Source: Dactylorhiza incarnata
Lineage: Eukaryota; Streptophyta; Magnoliopsida; Asparagales; Orchidaceae
Reading direction: 5' to 3'
NCBI GenBank assembly: GCA_033032865.1
Contig: JAWHQI010000060.1
Span: 11,240,001 to 11,304,000 of the forward strand
Length of the DNA: 64,000 nt
Part shown: piece by piece, positions 12,323-21,871 of the stretch
Numbering within the stretch: position 1 is the stretch's first letter
Layout of the letters: each line of letters opens with the position of its first letter
Position numbers and translations under genes: made by a program
Notes under the pieces: model-generated
Databases searched by the model: none
The model's input: only the letters and a program-made list of their open reading frames with translations
Told to the model about the DNA's origin: nothing

Positions 12323-15300
12323 CTATCCGCCGGTACGTCCGAAAAGCCCCAGCATGGCCCCCTGAAGGAGTAGAATGAAATTCGGCGAGAAGGAGCGGAA
12401 TGCGGGAAGATGAGGCGGGCAGTCAAGGCGGCCCCGATGAAACAGTCGGCCCCCGAGGAGAGTATAGGGCGGCCGGGCCGCTGGGTCGGCGAGTAGGGCC
12501 GAACGGATCGCTATCAAGTGGGGGTCGGTATCCGCCTCCTGCTGAAGAATGGCCGCGTCCTCCCAAACAGGCCGCGAGATGGCGGCTAACTCCGGAGCGT
12601 GAGGGTGGCGGGAGAGCGCGTCGGCCGCTCTGTTGGTCTTGCCCGACTGGAACTCGATGACGAAGTCATAGCCGAGAAGTTTGGCTACCCAAAGCTGCTG
12701 CGTCGGCGTAGCAATTTTCTGCTGAAGCAAGTACCGGAGACTGTGATGATCGGTGCGAACGATGAAGGGCCGACCGAGCAAGTACGACCGCCAATGTTGC
12801 ACTGCCAAAACCAAGGCCATAAGCTCATTCTCATAAGCTGATTTGTTGCGCACCATCGCTGAGAAGGCGCGACTAAAGTAAGCCACCGGCCGACCGGCCT
12901 GCATCAAAACGGCACCGACGCCAGAGCCGGAGGCGTCGCATTCCACTATGAACTGCTGTCGGAAGTCCGGCATGGCTAAGACCGGCCCTTGGATCAGGGC
13001 TGACTGTAACGCGGCGAAGGCCGCCATGGCGGCCGGAGGCCACGAGAACGGCCCGTCGTCGGTGGACTTGAGCAGCTGGGTGAGAGGGTGGGCCAACCCG
13101 CCGTAATTCCGAATGAAGCGTCGGTAATACCCGGTCAGTCCAAGGAAAGCCCGGACGTCACAGATGGAAGTTGGGGTCGGCCACCGAGTAACTGCGTCGA
13201 TCTTGTCCGCGTCCATGGCCACGCCAAGAGCGGAGATGGTATGCCCCAAATAGCTGACCGTCGTGGCGCCGAAAGTACACTTCTTCCGGTTGACGGTAAG
13301 GTGGTGGCGGCGAAGAGTGGTAAATGTCTCCCGCACATGGCGGAGATGGTCCTGCCAAGAAGTACTAAACACAAGAATGTCATTAAAGAAAACGAGCACG
13401 TGCTTCCGAAGGACCGGGCGGAAGATGTCGTTCATGGTGGCTTGGAAGGTGGCCGAGGCGTTGGTGAGCCCAAACGGCATCACGAGGAACTCAAAGTGGC
13501 CATCATGTGTCCTGAAGGCCGTCTTCGGCACGTCGTCCGGTCGGACCCGGATTTGGTGATAGCCGGCGCGGAGGTCGAGTTTGGTGAAGAAGGCGGCGCC
13601 ATGAAGCTCGTCCAACAACTCCTGAATGACGGGAATGGGGTATTTGTCCGGTATCGTAGCCTTGTTGAGTTCCCGGTAGTCCACACAGAAACGCCAACTA
13701 CCGTCCTTTTTGCGGACCAGAAGCACCAGACTGGAGAAGGGGCTAGCACTGGGCCGGATCAGGCCCCCCAACAGCATCTCCCACACGAGTCTCTCAATCT
13801 CGTCCTTCTGCGCATGCCCGTAGCGGTAGGGGAGGACAGACACAGCCGCTGCTCCCGGATGGAGGACAATGGCGTGGTCGGTCGGCCGCGGGGGTGGAAG
13901 GCTGGGCGGGCTAGCAAAAAGGTCGGGAAAATCTGCGAGAACGCCGTCCATGTCTGCGGAGAGCTGGTCGTCCGGCGGGGGAGCTGCCTGTACAGTCCAT
14001 AACCAGGCGGAGAAATCGATGTCGGTGACGCGTGTCATGGCCCGGAAGGAGACCGGTGAGCGAAGGAGAGCCAAATCCCCCACCAATCGGCAAGGGTGTC
14101 CCTTGTGCAGGAACGACATGGTCATGGAGGCCCAGTTGACGCGAACGTCGCCTAACGTCTGCAACCAGGCGACACCCAAAATGGCGTCGAGACCGCCCAA
14201 CTCGAATAAGTAGAAGTCGGTCGTGACCGTGCACGGGCCCAGGGAGAGAGTAATCCCCGCACACTGTCCCAATGTGGGTCGGCGGCGACCATCCCCAAGG
14301 CAGATAGAGAAGTCGGGGGAAGGATCGCACGGCAAGCCAAGGTCCCGCGCCAGATGGGCCGACATAAAGTTGTGGCTCGCGCCACTGTCAATCATCACCA
14401 CTACGGACCGGTCCTGGAGTGTGCCGGCCAACTTCATTGTGCGTTGTCCCGTAAGGCCGCCCATCGAATAAAAGGGTAACTCCAAGACATTGAGTGGTGC
14501 CGGCTCCGCGTCCCTTAACGGAGAATCGGGTGGGACTTCCAGCAGAGATGGATCGTCGGGCGCGTCGTCGCCGTCGCTATCCACAAAAATGGCATGAAAT
14601 TCCTTCACCGCGCATACGTGGTGTGGTGAGTACGGTTGGCGGCAACGGAAGCATAAGCCGCGGCGGCGGAGTTCGTTGTAGTCGACGCGTGGCGGAGCAT
14701 CCGTGCGGGGCGGCCGACCGTTTCCCGTAGGGGCCGCCCGAGGGCTTGTGGCAGGCGGCGGGAATGGCTGATAGGTGGGGTCGGGGGTCGGCCCCCGGCC
14801 CAAATCCGCCTCAACGGCCCGCACAAGTTCGAGAGCTTCGGAGACCGTGTGGGGATGGTGCGTGCGGAGGCGAGAACGGATGTTCGGGCGGAGACGTTGG
14901 AGAAAGAAGCCCAAATAATGGTCGGGCGGAAGGCCCGACACTTGCGTGACGAGCGCGATGAAGTCGTCAATGTATGCGTCCACGGTCGTCGATTGGCGGG
15001 CTGAGCAGAGCCGCTCGATGACGGAGCCGATGTAGCGGGAATCATAGCGACTAATCATTTCCTGCTTGAACTCGTGCCACGGGATTAGAGGTTGGATCTG
15101 ACGGAGCCATCGAGCCCAATGGAGGGCCGAGCCGTCCAAGCCGACCATGGCGGTGTCGACGCGATCCGCCAGGGGAGTACTGTTGAGGTCGAAATATTGT
15201 TCCGCCCGGGCAATCCACCCCATCGGGTCCGTCCCGGAGAAGGAGGGCACGTCTTGCGCGAGTGGTGGTCGAACTGCTATGGGCGGCGGCAGCGCTGGGG

Positions 15301-15589
15301 TGGGCTGGCACGGGGGTGGCGCGTGGAAGAGGGGCGCGAGCGGGGAGGGCGGCATCCCGAGCACCGAAGTGGTGTCCGGCGGAGACGTGGCCGTGAGTGG
15401 TTGCGGCGGCGTGCTCGGCGAGGGGAGCAGCTTGTCGAGGCGAGTGAGGAGCGCGTCAAAGGACGACTGCAGGGTCGCGATTTGACCGGCCTGGAGGGCG
15501 AGCTGGCTGCCGTGCTGCGCGATGGTGTCGGCGACGGGAACTGCGTCGTCGGAGGAGTCGTTCGGATGTAGGCGGGTGTTCGACGCCAT
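12323..15589 (-). CDS. Gag-protease-RT-RNase H ORF of gypsy copy B
   Basis: One open frame of 1088 residues starting MASNTRLHPNDSS. Residues ~1-300 are Gag; a CFRC...HHVC zinc knuckle lies near residue 316; protease with DSGASHNF near 403; RT about 590-800 with KKDGSWRFCVDYRELNK; RNase H from about 880 with ECDASGSGVGAVL. These package the RNA, process the polyprotein and make cDNA in virus-like particles. Two defects are visible. The RT active site reads VFFNDILVF where family members have FFDD, so a catalytic Asp is Asn. A 1-bp deletion near 12422-12430 shifts the frame, and the last 25 or so residues are out-of-frame sequence. Without the shift it would run on into integrase. Confidence 0.93.
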   Translation of the reverse strand: MASNTRLHPNDSSDDAVPVADTIAQHGSQLALQAGQIATLQSSFDALLTRLDKLLPSPSTPPQPLTATSPPDTTSVLGMPPSPLAPLFHAPPPCQPTPALPPPIAVRPPLAQDVPSFSGTDPMGWIARAEQYFDLNSTPLADRVDTAMVGLDGSALHWARWLRQIQPLIPWHEFKQEMISRYDSRYIGSVIERLCSARQSTTVDAYIDDFIALVTQVSGLPPDHYLGFFLQRLRPNIRSRLRTHHPHTVSEALELVRAVEADLGRGPTPDPTYQPFPPPATSPRAAPTGNGRPPRTDAPPRVDYNELRRRGLCFRCRQPYSPHHVCAVKEFHAIFVDSDGDDAPDDPSLLEVPPDSPLRDAEPAPLNVLELPFYSMGGLTGQRTMKLAGTLQDRSVVVMIDSGASHNFMSAHLARDLGLPCDPSPDFSICLGDGRRRPTLGQCAGITLSLGPCTVTTDFYLFELGGLDAILGVAWLQTLGDVRVNWASMTMSFLHKGHPCRLVGDLALLRSPVSFRAMTRVTDIDFSAWLWTVQAAPPPDDQLSADMDGVLADFPDLFASPPSLPPPRPTDHAIVLHPGAAAVSVLPYRYGHAQKDEIERLVWEMLLGGLIRPSASPFSSLVLLVRKKDGSWRFCVDYRELNKATIPDKYPIPVIQELLDELHGAAFFTKLDLRAGYHQIRVRPDDVPKTAFRTHDGHFEFLVMPFGLTNASATFQATMNDIFRPVLRKHVLVFFNDILVFSTSWQDHLRHVRETFTTLRRHHLTVNRKKCTFGATTVSYLGHTISALGVAMDADKIDAVTRWPTPTSICDVRAFLGLTGYYRRFIRNYGGLAHPLTQLLKSTDDGPFSWPPAAMAAFAALQSALIQGPVLAMPDFRQQFIVECDASGSGVGAVLMQAGRPVAYFSRAFSAMVRNKSAYENELMALVLAVQHWRSYLLGRPFIVRTDHHSLRYLLQQKIATPTQQLWVAKLLGYDFVIEFQSGKTNRAADALSRHPHAPELAAISRPVWEDAAILQQEADTDPHLIAIRSALLADPAARPPYTLLGGRLFHRGRLDCPPHLPAFRSFSPNFILLLQGAMLGLFGRTGG

Positions 15590-15625
15590 TGCGGATTCCG
15601 GCGGTTTGACCTAAGCGGGCGGACG

Positions 15626-15639
15626 GGCAGGTCGGACCA
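15626..15639 (-). promoter_or_regulatory. Primer binding site, tRNA-Tyr type (copy B)
   Basis: TGGTCCGACCTGCC on the minus strand, two bases from the 5' LTR. It matches the 3' end of plant tRNA-Tyr over 14 bases and is conserved with copy A. Confidence 0.65.
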
Positions 15640-15764
15640 AATGATACCTTGCGGGTATCGACGAACGACAGTGGGAGCGACAGCGGCGTGGAAGTTGTCG
15701 TCGGTGGTGTCGTCGGACGGCGGTGGGTCTTCCGAGCGGAAATCGGGAAGGGGGAGGCTAGGCG

Positions 15765-15767
<3 letters not shown>

Positions 15768-15818
<51 letters not shown>
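15768..15818. repeat. (GA)n microsatellite inside LTR
   Basis: About 25 nearly perfect GA units, against about 9 in the 3' LTR of the same element. The difference must postdate insertion or arise at reverse transcription. Confidence 0.9.
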
Positions 15819-15821
<3 letters not shown>

Positions 15822-15914
15822 AGAAGAGAGTTAGAGGGAGAGAGGAAGAAGAAGGGGAGCAGCCCCAAATAACATTAGTGATCCAAAGATACATGCCAAC
15901 CCTAAGGTGATCCC

Positions 15915-15922
15915 TTATATAG
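15915..15922 (-). promoter_or_regulatory. LTR TATA box (copy B)
   Basis: CTATATAA on the minus strand in the 5' LTR, conserved in all three LTRs of this family in the window. Confidence 0.55.
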
Positions 15923-16155
15923 GGGGAACCCACCTCAAACCCAAAGTGACAATTAAACATTACAACACCTCATAAAATAAAACAAGACAGCAAATAAAAA
16001 GACCGGATCGGTTCCTAGAGTGCCTCCGCCGAACCGCCCGGTTCGGTGCTTGGGCCGGTGCGGATCGTTCCGCCCTTTGTTCCTGCGCCGTCTCGCGTCC
16101 TCCTCGAGTACACGTGCCATTCTGGTTCTTCTGCCTGGGCGTCGGTAACATCCTA

Positions 16156-16314
16156 TCAATACCAGTAGATCTACTATGTCTTTTGATTTGGTGAACTTCG
16201 ATGTATGGACTTCTCCGATTCATTCTACGGATGGTTTTGATATTATGTTTTTTTATTGATGATTTTTTTCGTTTTACTTATTTAATGTGATGAATAAGAA
16301 AAGTAAAATATATA
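16156..16314 (+). pseudogene. copia integrase fragment (segment 2 of split element)
   Basis: Between gypsy B and gypsy C the plus strand reads SFDLVNFDVWTSPIHSTDGF, the start of a copia integrase core carrying the first catalytic Asp (about 16176-16236). It continues segment 1 after B is skipped and is continued by segment 3 after C is skipped. Confidence 0.85.
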
Positions 16315-16319
16315 AAGGC

Positions 16320-16636
16320 TGTTAGGGAACTACTAGAGGAAGAGAGAACTAGAGGGAAGAAGGTGGGAAGCTAGGGTTTAGAGGAGGAGGAGATTACCTT
16401 AGGGTTAATTGCATAGCCTCCAAATGACAACCTCCCCGGGTAAAAATACCCGGGCCAAGGAGGGAGCCGGCCGGCTCCTCCCATTAGGGCTGAACCAGTT
16501 GGTTCAGCCCTTGGCCGGCCGGTTTCACTGAGTGGGGGCTGAACCGGTTGGTTCAGCCCCTTCGTTGCTTGTCTTCTCCTTGCGCCTGCGAGCATAATAA
16601 CGCCCCGAGAAGCGGGGCGCGATCGGGGGTGTAACA
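16320..16636 (-). repeat. 3' LTR of gypsy copy C
   Basis: 317 bp with TG...CA ends. It contains two hairpin-forming palindromes: CCCGGGTAAAAATACCCGGG near 16436-16455, and GGGCTGAACC/GGTTCAGCCC arms near 16487-16511. Confidence 0.94.
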
Positions 16637-19600
16637 TTCCCCTCCCCATCAAGACCCAGCTTGTCCCCAAGATGGTAATCTGGGTACATCTCCTTGAAGT
16701 CCAACAGATCAACCCATGAGTTATGTGCTTCCGACAATTGCTTCCACTTGACCAAGAGTTCGGTCCGGAATTCTGTGCCCCGCTGCTTCCACCTGAGTAA
16801 CAGAACATTTTCCGGCATCGTCCGAAGTTCACCCGTAACGGTTGCTTCCGGTAAGAAAGGACTTGGTTGGGCACTGTCACCTATTTTCTTCTTAAACAAA
16901 GATACATGAAATGTCGGATGGATGCGGGAGCCCGCGGGAAGCGCTAATGTGTAAGCGACCGGCCCCACCCTTTTGATAACACGAAAGGGGCCATAATAGC
17001 GAGGGGCCAACTTCTGATTTGTACGACGAGCTACTGATAGCTGTCGGTAGGGCTGAAGCTTAAGGAATACTTTATCATCCACCGCAAACTCCCTCTCCTT
17101 GCGGTGCTTGTCCGCCTGGGCCTTCATGCGATCTTGGGCAAGGCGAAGATTTGCCCGCAATGTAACTAATGTGCTGTCACGGTCGCGGAGGGATCGATCC
17201 ACCGCTGGTAACGCCATGCTGCCCGGCTCGTAACTGCTCAAGGAAGGGGGTCGGCGGCCGTAGACCACCTCAAACGGCGTCATCTTGCTGGCAGAGTGGT
17301 AAGCGGTGTTGTAACAATACTCGGTCCAGTGCAGCCAGCTGGTCCAAGTCCGAGGCTCGTCCATGACGAAACATCAGAGGCATGTCTCCACGCTACGATT
17401 AAGAACCTCCGTCTGGCCGTCGGTCTGGGGGTGATTTGCGGTGCTGAAACGCAAACAAGTGCCTTGAAGCCGGAAAAGCTCTCTCCAGAACTGGCTCACA
17501 AAAGTGGGATCACGATCAGAAATGATGGCGCGAGGGAGGCCGTGCAAGCGGACGACTTCCCTAGTAAAGAGCTCCGCGACCGACTCCGCCGTATAAGGAT
17601 GACTGAGAGCGAGGAAGTGACCATACTTGGAGAGCTTGTAGACCACCACTAGAATGACCGACTTGCTCTGAGACTTGGGCAATCCATCAATAAAATCCAT
17701 TGACACCGTATCCCAAATGTGCTGCGGAATCTCCAGTGGTTGGAGCAATCCAGCAGGTGTGGTGGTCTCGTACTTCTGTCGCTGACATGTCTTACATTGT
17801 CGCACAAATTGCTGCACATCTCGGCGTATCCCTGGCCAAAACACATTTGCTCACGCCCTTTGGAGGGTGTGAAGGACTCCCGTATGACCCCATACCGGAG
17901 AGGAATGGAACTCGTGGAGCATAACTGTCTTCCATGCTGAGCCTGGGGGTATGACCACTCTGCCGCGGTAATGGAGCCGCCCATTCTGTAGATGATAGCC
18001 CCGCGTCACTGTCTCCCCACGCTGGAGCGCCTCCACGAGGGGGCATAGTGAAGGGTCCCGCAAGACCTCCTCATGTATGTCATCGAACGAGTCGAGGACC
18101 GGTCCAGAAATCTGGACAAGTGCACCATCCGGCAGACGGGACAAGGCGTCCGCCACCACGTTCTCCTTGCCCTGGCGGTAAACGATCTCGCAGTCGTAGC
18201 CCAAAAGTTTGGTGACCCACTTTTGCTGAAGAGGAGAGGAGACTCGCTGGTCCAAGAAATGCTTCAAACTTTGGTGATTCGTACGAATCTTGAAATGACG
18301 TCCCAAAAGATATGGCCGCCAAAGGGCCACTGCCTGAACCACCGCCAACAATTCTTTTTCGTACGTGGACAGCCCCAACATTTTAGGCGCCAACGCCTTG
18401 CTGTAAAAGGCCAATGGGCGGCCCTTCTGCATCAAGACCGCACCCAACCCCACCCCGAAGGCGTCCGTCTCCACAACGAACTCCTTAGTGAAATTCGGAA
18501 GGGCCAAGACTGGGGTGGTCGTCACGGCCCGCTTGAGCGCCTGAAAAGCCGCCTCAGTATCCTCCTGCCATAAGAAGGCATCCTTCTGCAGTAGTTGGGT
18601 CAGCGGTCTAGCAATCTTCCCGTAGTCCCGCACGAACCGCCAGTAGTAGCCGGTGAGGCCCAAGAATCCTCGCAAAGCCCGAATAGTCTGGGGCCGCGGC
18701 CAAGAGACCATGCTCTCAATCTTCCGAGGGTCAACTTTGGCCCCTTCAGCCGAGACCAAGTGTCCCAAGTATTCGACCTCCTCCTGCCCAAAAGAACACT
18801 TGGATCGCTTAGCATAGAGGCGATGCTTGCGTAGAATAGAGAAGACCTGTTCAACATGGCACAAGTGATCTTCCCAATTAGCACTGTATATAAGGATGTC
18901 ATCAAAGAAAATCAGCACAAAGAGGCGAAGTAGTGGACGAAAGATTTCGTTCATATTGGCCTGGAAGGTGGATGGCCCGCCAGTCAACCCGTTCGCCATC
19001 ACGGGAAACTCGTAGTGGCCGTCGTGAGTCTTGAAGGCCGTCTTGTGAATATCCTCTTCCTGCATGAGGATCTGGTAGTAACCCGACCGCAGGTCGAGCT
19101 TAGTGAATCGTGTCGCCCCGTGTAGCTCATCCAACAGCTCTTCGACCAACGGGATTGGAAACTTGTCCTTCAAAGTGACGTTGTTCAATGCCCGGTAGTC
19201 CACACAGAATCACCATGAGCCATCCTTCTTCTTGACGAGAATAATCGGGGCCGAAAAGGAGCTCGTACTGGGCCGGATGATCCCGACGTCGAGCATCTCC
19301 CGGACGCTACGCTCTATCTCTGCCTTTTGCATGTGTGGATATCGGTAAGGCCGGATATTGGTAGGCTCTGCTCCGGCCTTGAGTACAATCTGGTGATCCC
19401 AAAACCGTGATGGTGGAAGTGTACGTGGCTCCTGAAAGACGTCAAAATACTGTTCTACCAAAGATTGCATCTGCATGGGTACCTTAGATGACCCGGCCTC
19501 GTCGGACCGCACCCCTAAAAGTACCGCCATCAAGCTCCCTTCCCTTCCGAGCTGCTGCATGCTTCGAAGAGAGACTTCTTTAACTGGCGAGGCTGTGAGA

Positions 19601-19899
19601 CCCTTCAAGCAGAACTGTCGTCCCCGCTGCACAAACTCCATCGTCATGAGGTCCCAATCAAAAGTGACCCGCTTCAGATGCTGCTGCCACTGAACTCTGA
19701 GTACCATGTCCGACCCCCGGATGGGTAGAAGATATACATCCGTGCTCCCAACATATCCCTGAATCTGTAACTCTACTCCCTTCATTACCCCTTCGCACTG
19801 CAGCTTGCTACCATCAGCCACCATAACCTGAAATGCAGCTCCTCTGTCAATCTCATGCCCCACCCGTTGTGCGACGGCCGGATGAATGAAGTTGTGTGC
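16525..19899 (-). pseudogene. pol pseudogene of gypsy copy C (PR-RT-RH-IN-chromo)
   Basis: Protease remainder, RT, RNase H, zinc-finger and core integrase, and a chromodomain are all recognisable. The RT active site FFDDILIYS (about 18890-18915) is intact. Three in-frame TGA stops lie at 19210-19212 (before FCVDYR), 17851-17853 (before ANVFWPG) and 17374-17376 (before CFVMDEP). All three replace an Arg seen in copy D or B and fit CGA-to-TGA transitions. The C-terminal open frame (16525-17364) carries NQKLAPRYYGPFRVIKRVG and a chromodomain around LLVKWKQLSEAHNSWVDL. It ends 112 bases inside the 3' LTR. Confidence 0.92.
16637..16648 (-). other. Polypurine tract of copy C
   Basis: Minus strand TGGGGAGGGGAA abuts the 3' LTR, the expected plus-strand primer position. 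It overlaps the end of the pol reading frame. Confidence 0.75.
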
Positions 19900-21518
19900 T
19901 CCCACTGTCCACCAATATCGTAGCCTTCTCTTGTCTAACCCTTCCGGCAACCCGCATCGTGAGAGGCGGATTGCACCCTTCCATGGCCTGGATGGAAACC
20001 CCAACCTCCGTCACGTCCACGTCCTCCTCCAACAGCGCCTCCTCAAATGCTACCTCAGAAGGGGACTCGTCTCCCCCCTCTTCATGCAGCATGAACACCT
20101 GTATCTTCTGGCATTTATGCCCGGGTACAAACTTCTCGTCACAGTTGAAGCAAAGGCCTTTCTCCTTGCGGGCCTGGAGCTCGCCCCACGACAAACGAGT
20201 CACCGTTGGCTTAGCAACCGTCTGTGGCTCCCTCCTGGCAATGACGATTGTGGCGGTGGGCCTCTCCGTGGCCCGCGACCGCTGCCGGTTGAAGCGCTCC
20301 TCCTGAATGCGGGCTAGGCTGATGGCGTGGTTCAAACTCCGTGGCATATAAACATGAACTTCATCCCGCAAGTGCTCTTTCAACCCCGACACAAAACAAC
20401 TCAGCAATGTCTTCTCTTCCCAGTGTACCCGGTTCGTCAGCTTCTCGAACTCTGCCCGGTACTCAATCACTGTCCCCTTCTGCCGCAACTTCTGCAGCAG
20501 CGCCTCAAAATCCTCATACTCCAGGGGCCCAAATCGGGCGGTAAACCCCTCCACAAAATTAGCCCAGGGCATATAATCTCTACCTCTCAGGAACCACTGA
20601 GTCCAATGAAACGCGTCGTATTCCAGATGAAACGACGCTAGTTGCACCCATTGCCCCTCCGGGACCTCCTGGTAACTGAAGAATAGCTCCACCTTCTGCA
20701 CCCATTCTAGTGTATCCCCCCCTTTGAACTTGGGAAAGTTCATACGTGTCAACTTCACTGGCATGCACGCTCGGGGTCCCGCCTGGCCTTGCCATCCCTG
20801 TCCATGCCCATTCTGTCCCTGCCCGTTCCACACATGACGTCCCGGGCCCATATGTCCATCGTGTGCCGCCGGGTAGCCTTGAGGTGGCTGACCAAACTGA
20901 TGAGGAATGTGCTGTCCGGCCCACGGGACATGGCCTCCATACCCGCCAGGAGGAATGCCGCCTCGCGGGTGAGGAAGAAGGCCCGCCGCACCTCCCGGAG
21001 CCCGCACAGCAGCCCCTTGCCCTCCATCGATGATCGACCTGCATTCACGATTGCCGCCCGCCTTCCACTGTTCCCGCAACGCCGGGAAGGCCGCTTGAAG
21101 CTCTGACCGGCCCACACTCAGCCGGCCCAGCAAAGCTGGGGCCGACGGCTCCCATTGCAGCCGCTGACCACGCCGCCGCCCCCAGCACCTCGCCGGTGGA
21201 CCCCCATTGTCGGGAGAGGCCGACGCCACCATTCCCGCCCCCTCCCGATGTCTCCGCAGCCAAACGCCCCGGATCGGGCGTTCCGGAAGCCTCGGCGGAC
21301 CGATCGGGCCTTCCGCCGATCGGTTCGCTGTCGCTCGTCGCCTTTCCTTTCAACAGTGCCTTGAGCTCCTCCATACGCACGTCTAGACGCTCCTCCAACC
21401 GCTGCGTCGACGTGCGCATCTCTTGCTCGATTGAGGCTACGGAATCCACCAATCCACCGTAGTTCTCCTCCAAGGTTTCCAAACTGGAGGTCTTCTCTTG
21501 CGTGCGAGTGGTGACCAT
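19900..21518 (-). pseudogene. gag pseudogene of gypsy copy C
   Basis: Gag starts at 21518 (MVTTRTQEKTSSLETLEENY), the same start as copy D. The N-terminal part is predicted coiled coil and is shifted into another frame between about 21120 and 21230. A retrotransposon Gag domain follows (LTRMNFPKFKGGDTLEWVQK about 20690-20760), then a zinc knuckle LCFNCDEKFVPGHKCQK near 20115-20165. At the protease motif DSGS near 19900 a short deletion shifts the frame again. Not translatable as one protein. Confidence 0.9.
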
Positions 21519-21533
21519 CGTCGGAGAAGGACG

Positions 21534-21545
21534 CCTCTGATACCA
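21534..21545 (-). promoter_or_regulatory. Primer binding site, tRNA-Met type (copy C)
   Basis: TGGTATCAGAGG on the minus strand, two bases from the LTR. It matches the initiator tRNA-Met site TGGTATCAGAGC at 11 of 12 positions. Confidence 0.85.
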
Positions 21546-21547
21546 AA

Positions 21548-21866
21548 TGTTAGGGAACTACTAGAGAGGAAGAGAGAACTAGAGGGAAGAAGGAAGGAAG
21601 CTAGGGTTTAGAGGAGGAAGAGATTGCCTTAGGGTTAATTGCATAGCCTCCAAATGACAACCTCCCCGGGTAAAAATACCCGGGCCAAGGAGGGAGCCGG
21701 CCGGCCCCTCCCATTAGGGCTGAACCAGTTGGTTCAGCCCTTGGCCGGCCGGTTTCACTGAGTGGGGGCTGAACCGGTTGGTTCAGCCCCTTCGTTGCTT
21801 GTCTTCTCCTTGCGCCTGCGAGCATAATAACACCGCGAGAAGCGGGGCGCGATCGGGGGCGTAACA
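21548..21866 (-). repeat. 5' LTR of gypsy copy C
   Basis: 319 bp, matching the 3' LTR apart from a 2-bp indel and about eight substitutions. It is followed on the plus strand by TSD AAGGC. Confidence 0.94.
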
Positions 21867-21871
21867 AAGGC

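Larger units (their letters stand above)
10641..16150 (-). mobile_element. Ty3/gypsy chromovirus, copy B (complete, TSD TCCTA)
   Basis: Complete element with LTRs at 10641-11106 and 15642-16150, both TG...CA. Perfect 5-bp target duplications TCCTA lie at 10636-10640 and 16151-16155. Internal order on the minus strand is primer site, gag, protease, RT, RNase H, integrase, chromodomain-like tail. It is inserted in an old copia element between its GAG-pre-integrase and integrase parts. The LTRs differ by roughly ten substitutions over about 460 aligned bases plus length changes in a GA repeat, so it is fairly young. It has one frameshift near 12425 and a substituted RT active site. Confidence 0.96.
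15642..16150 (-). repeat. 5' LTR of gypsy copy B
   Basis: 509 bp with the same ends as the 3' LTR, followed by TSD TCCTA. It is longer because of an expanded GA microsatellite (about 15768-15818) and a 12-bp tandem duplication near 15690. Confidence 0.95.
16320..21866 (-). mobile_element. Ty3/gypsy chromovirus, copy C (complete, TSD AAGGC)
   Basis: LTRs at 16320-16636 and 21548-21866 (TGTTAGGG...GTAACA on the plus strand). Target duplications AAGGC lie at 16315-16319 and 21867-21871. Minus-strand order: tRNA-Met-type primer site, gag, protease, RT, RNase H, integrase, chromodomain, polypurine tract. It sits in the integrase region of the old copia element. The LTRs differ by about eight substitutions in some 315 bases. 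Several stops and frameshifts inactivate it. Copy D (50617-56044) is the same family. Confidence 0.96.

Noticed and set aside
13088..14002. Plus-strand open frame of 304 codons
   Set aside because: Antisense to protease/RT of copy B; a by-product of codon bias on the coding strand.
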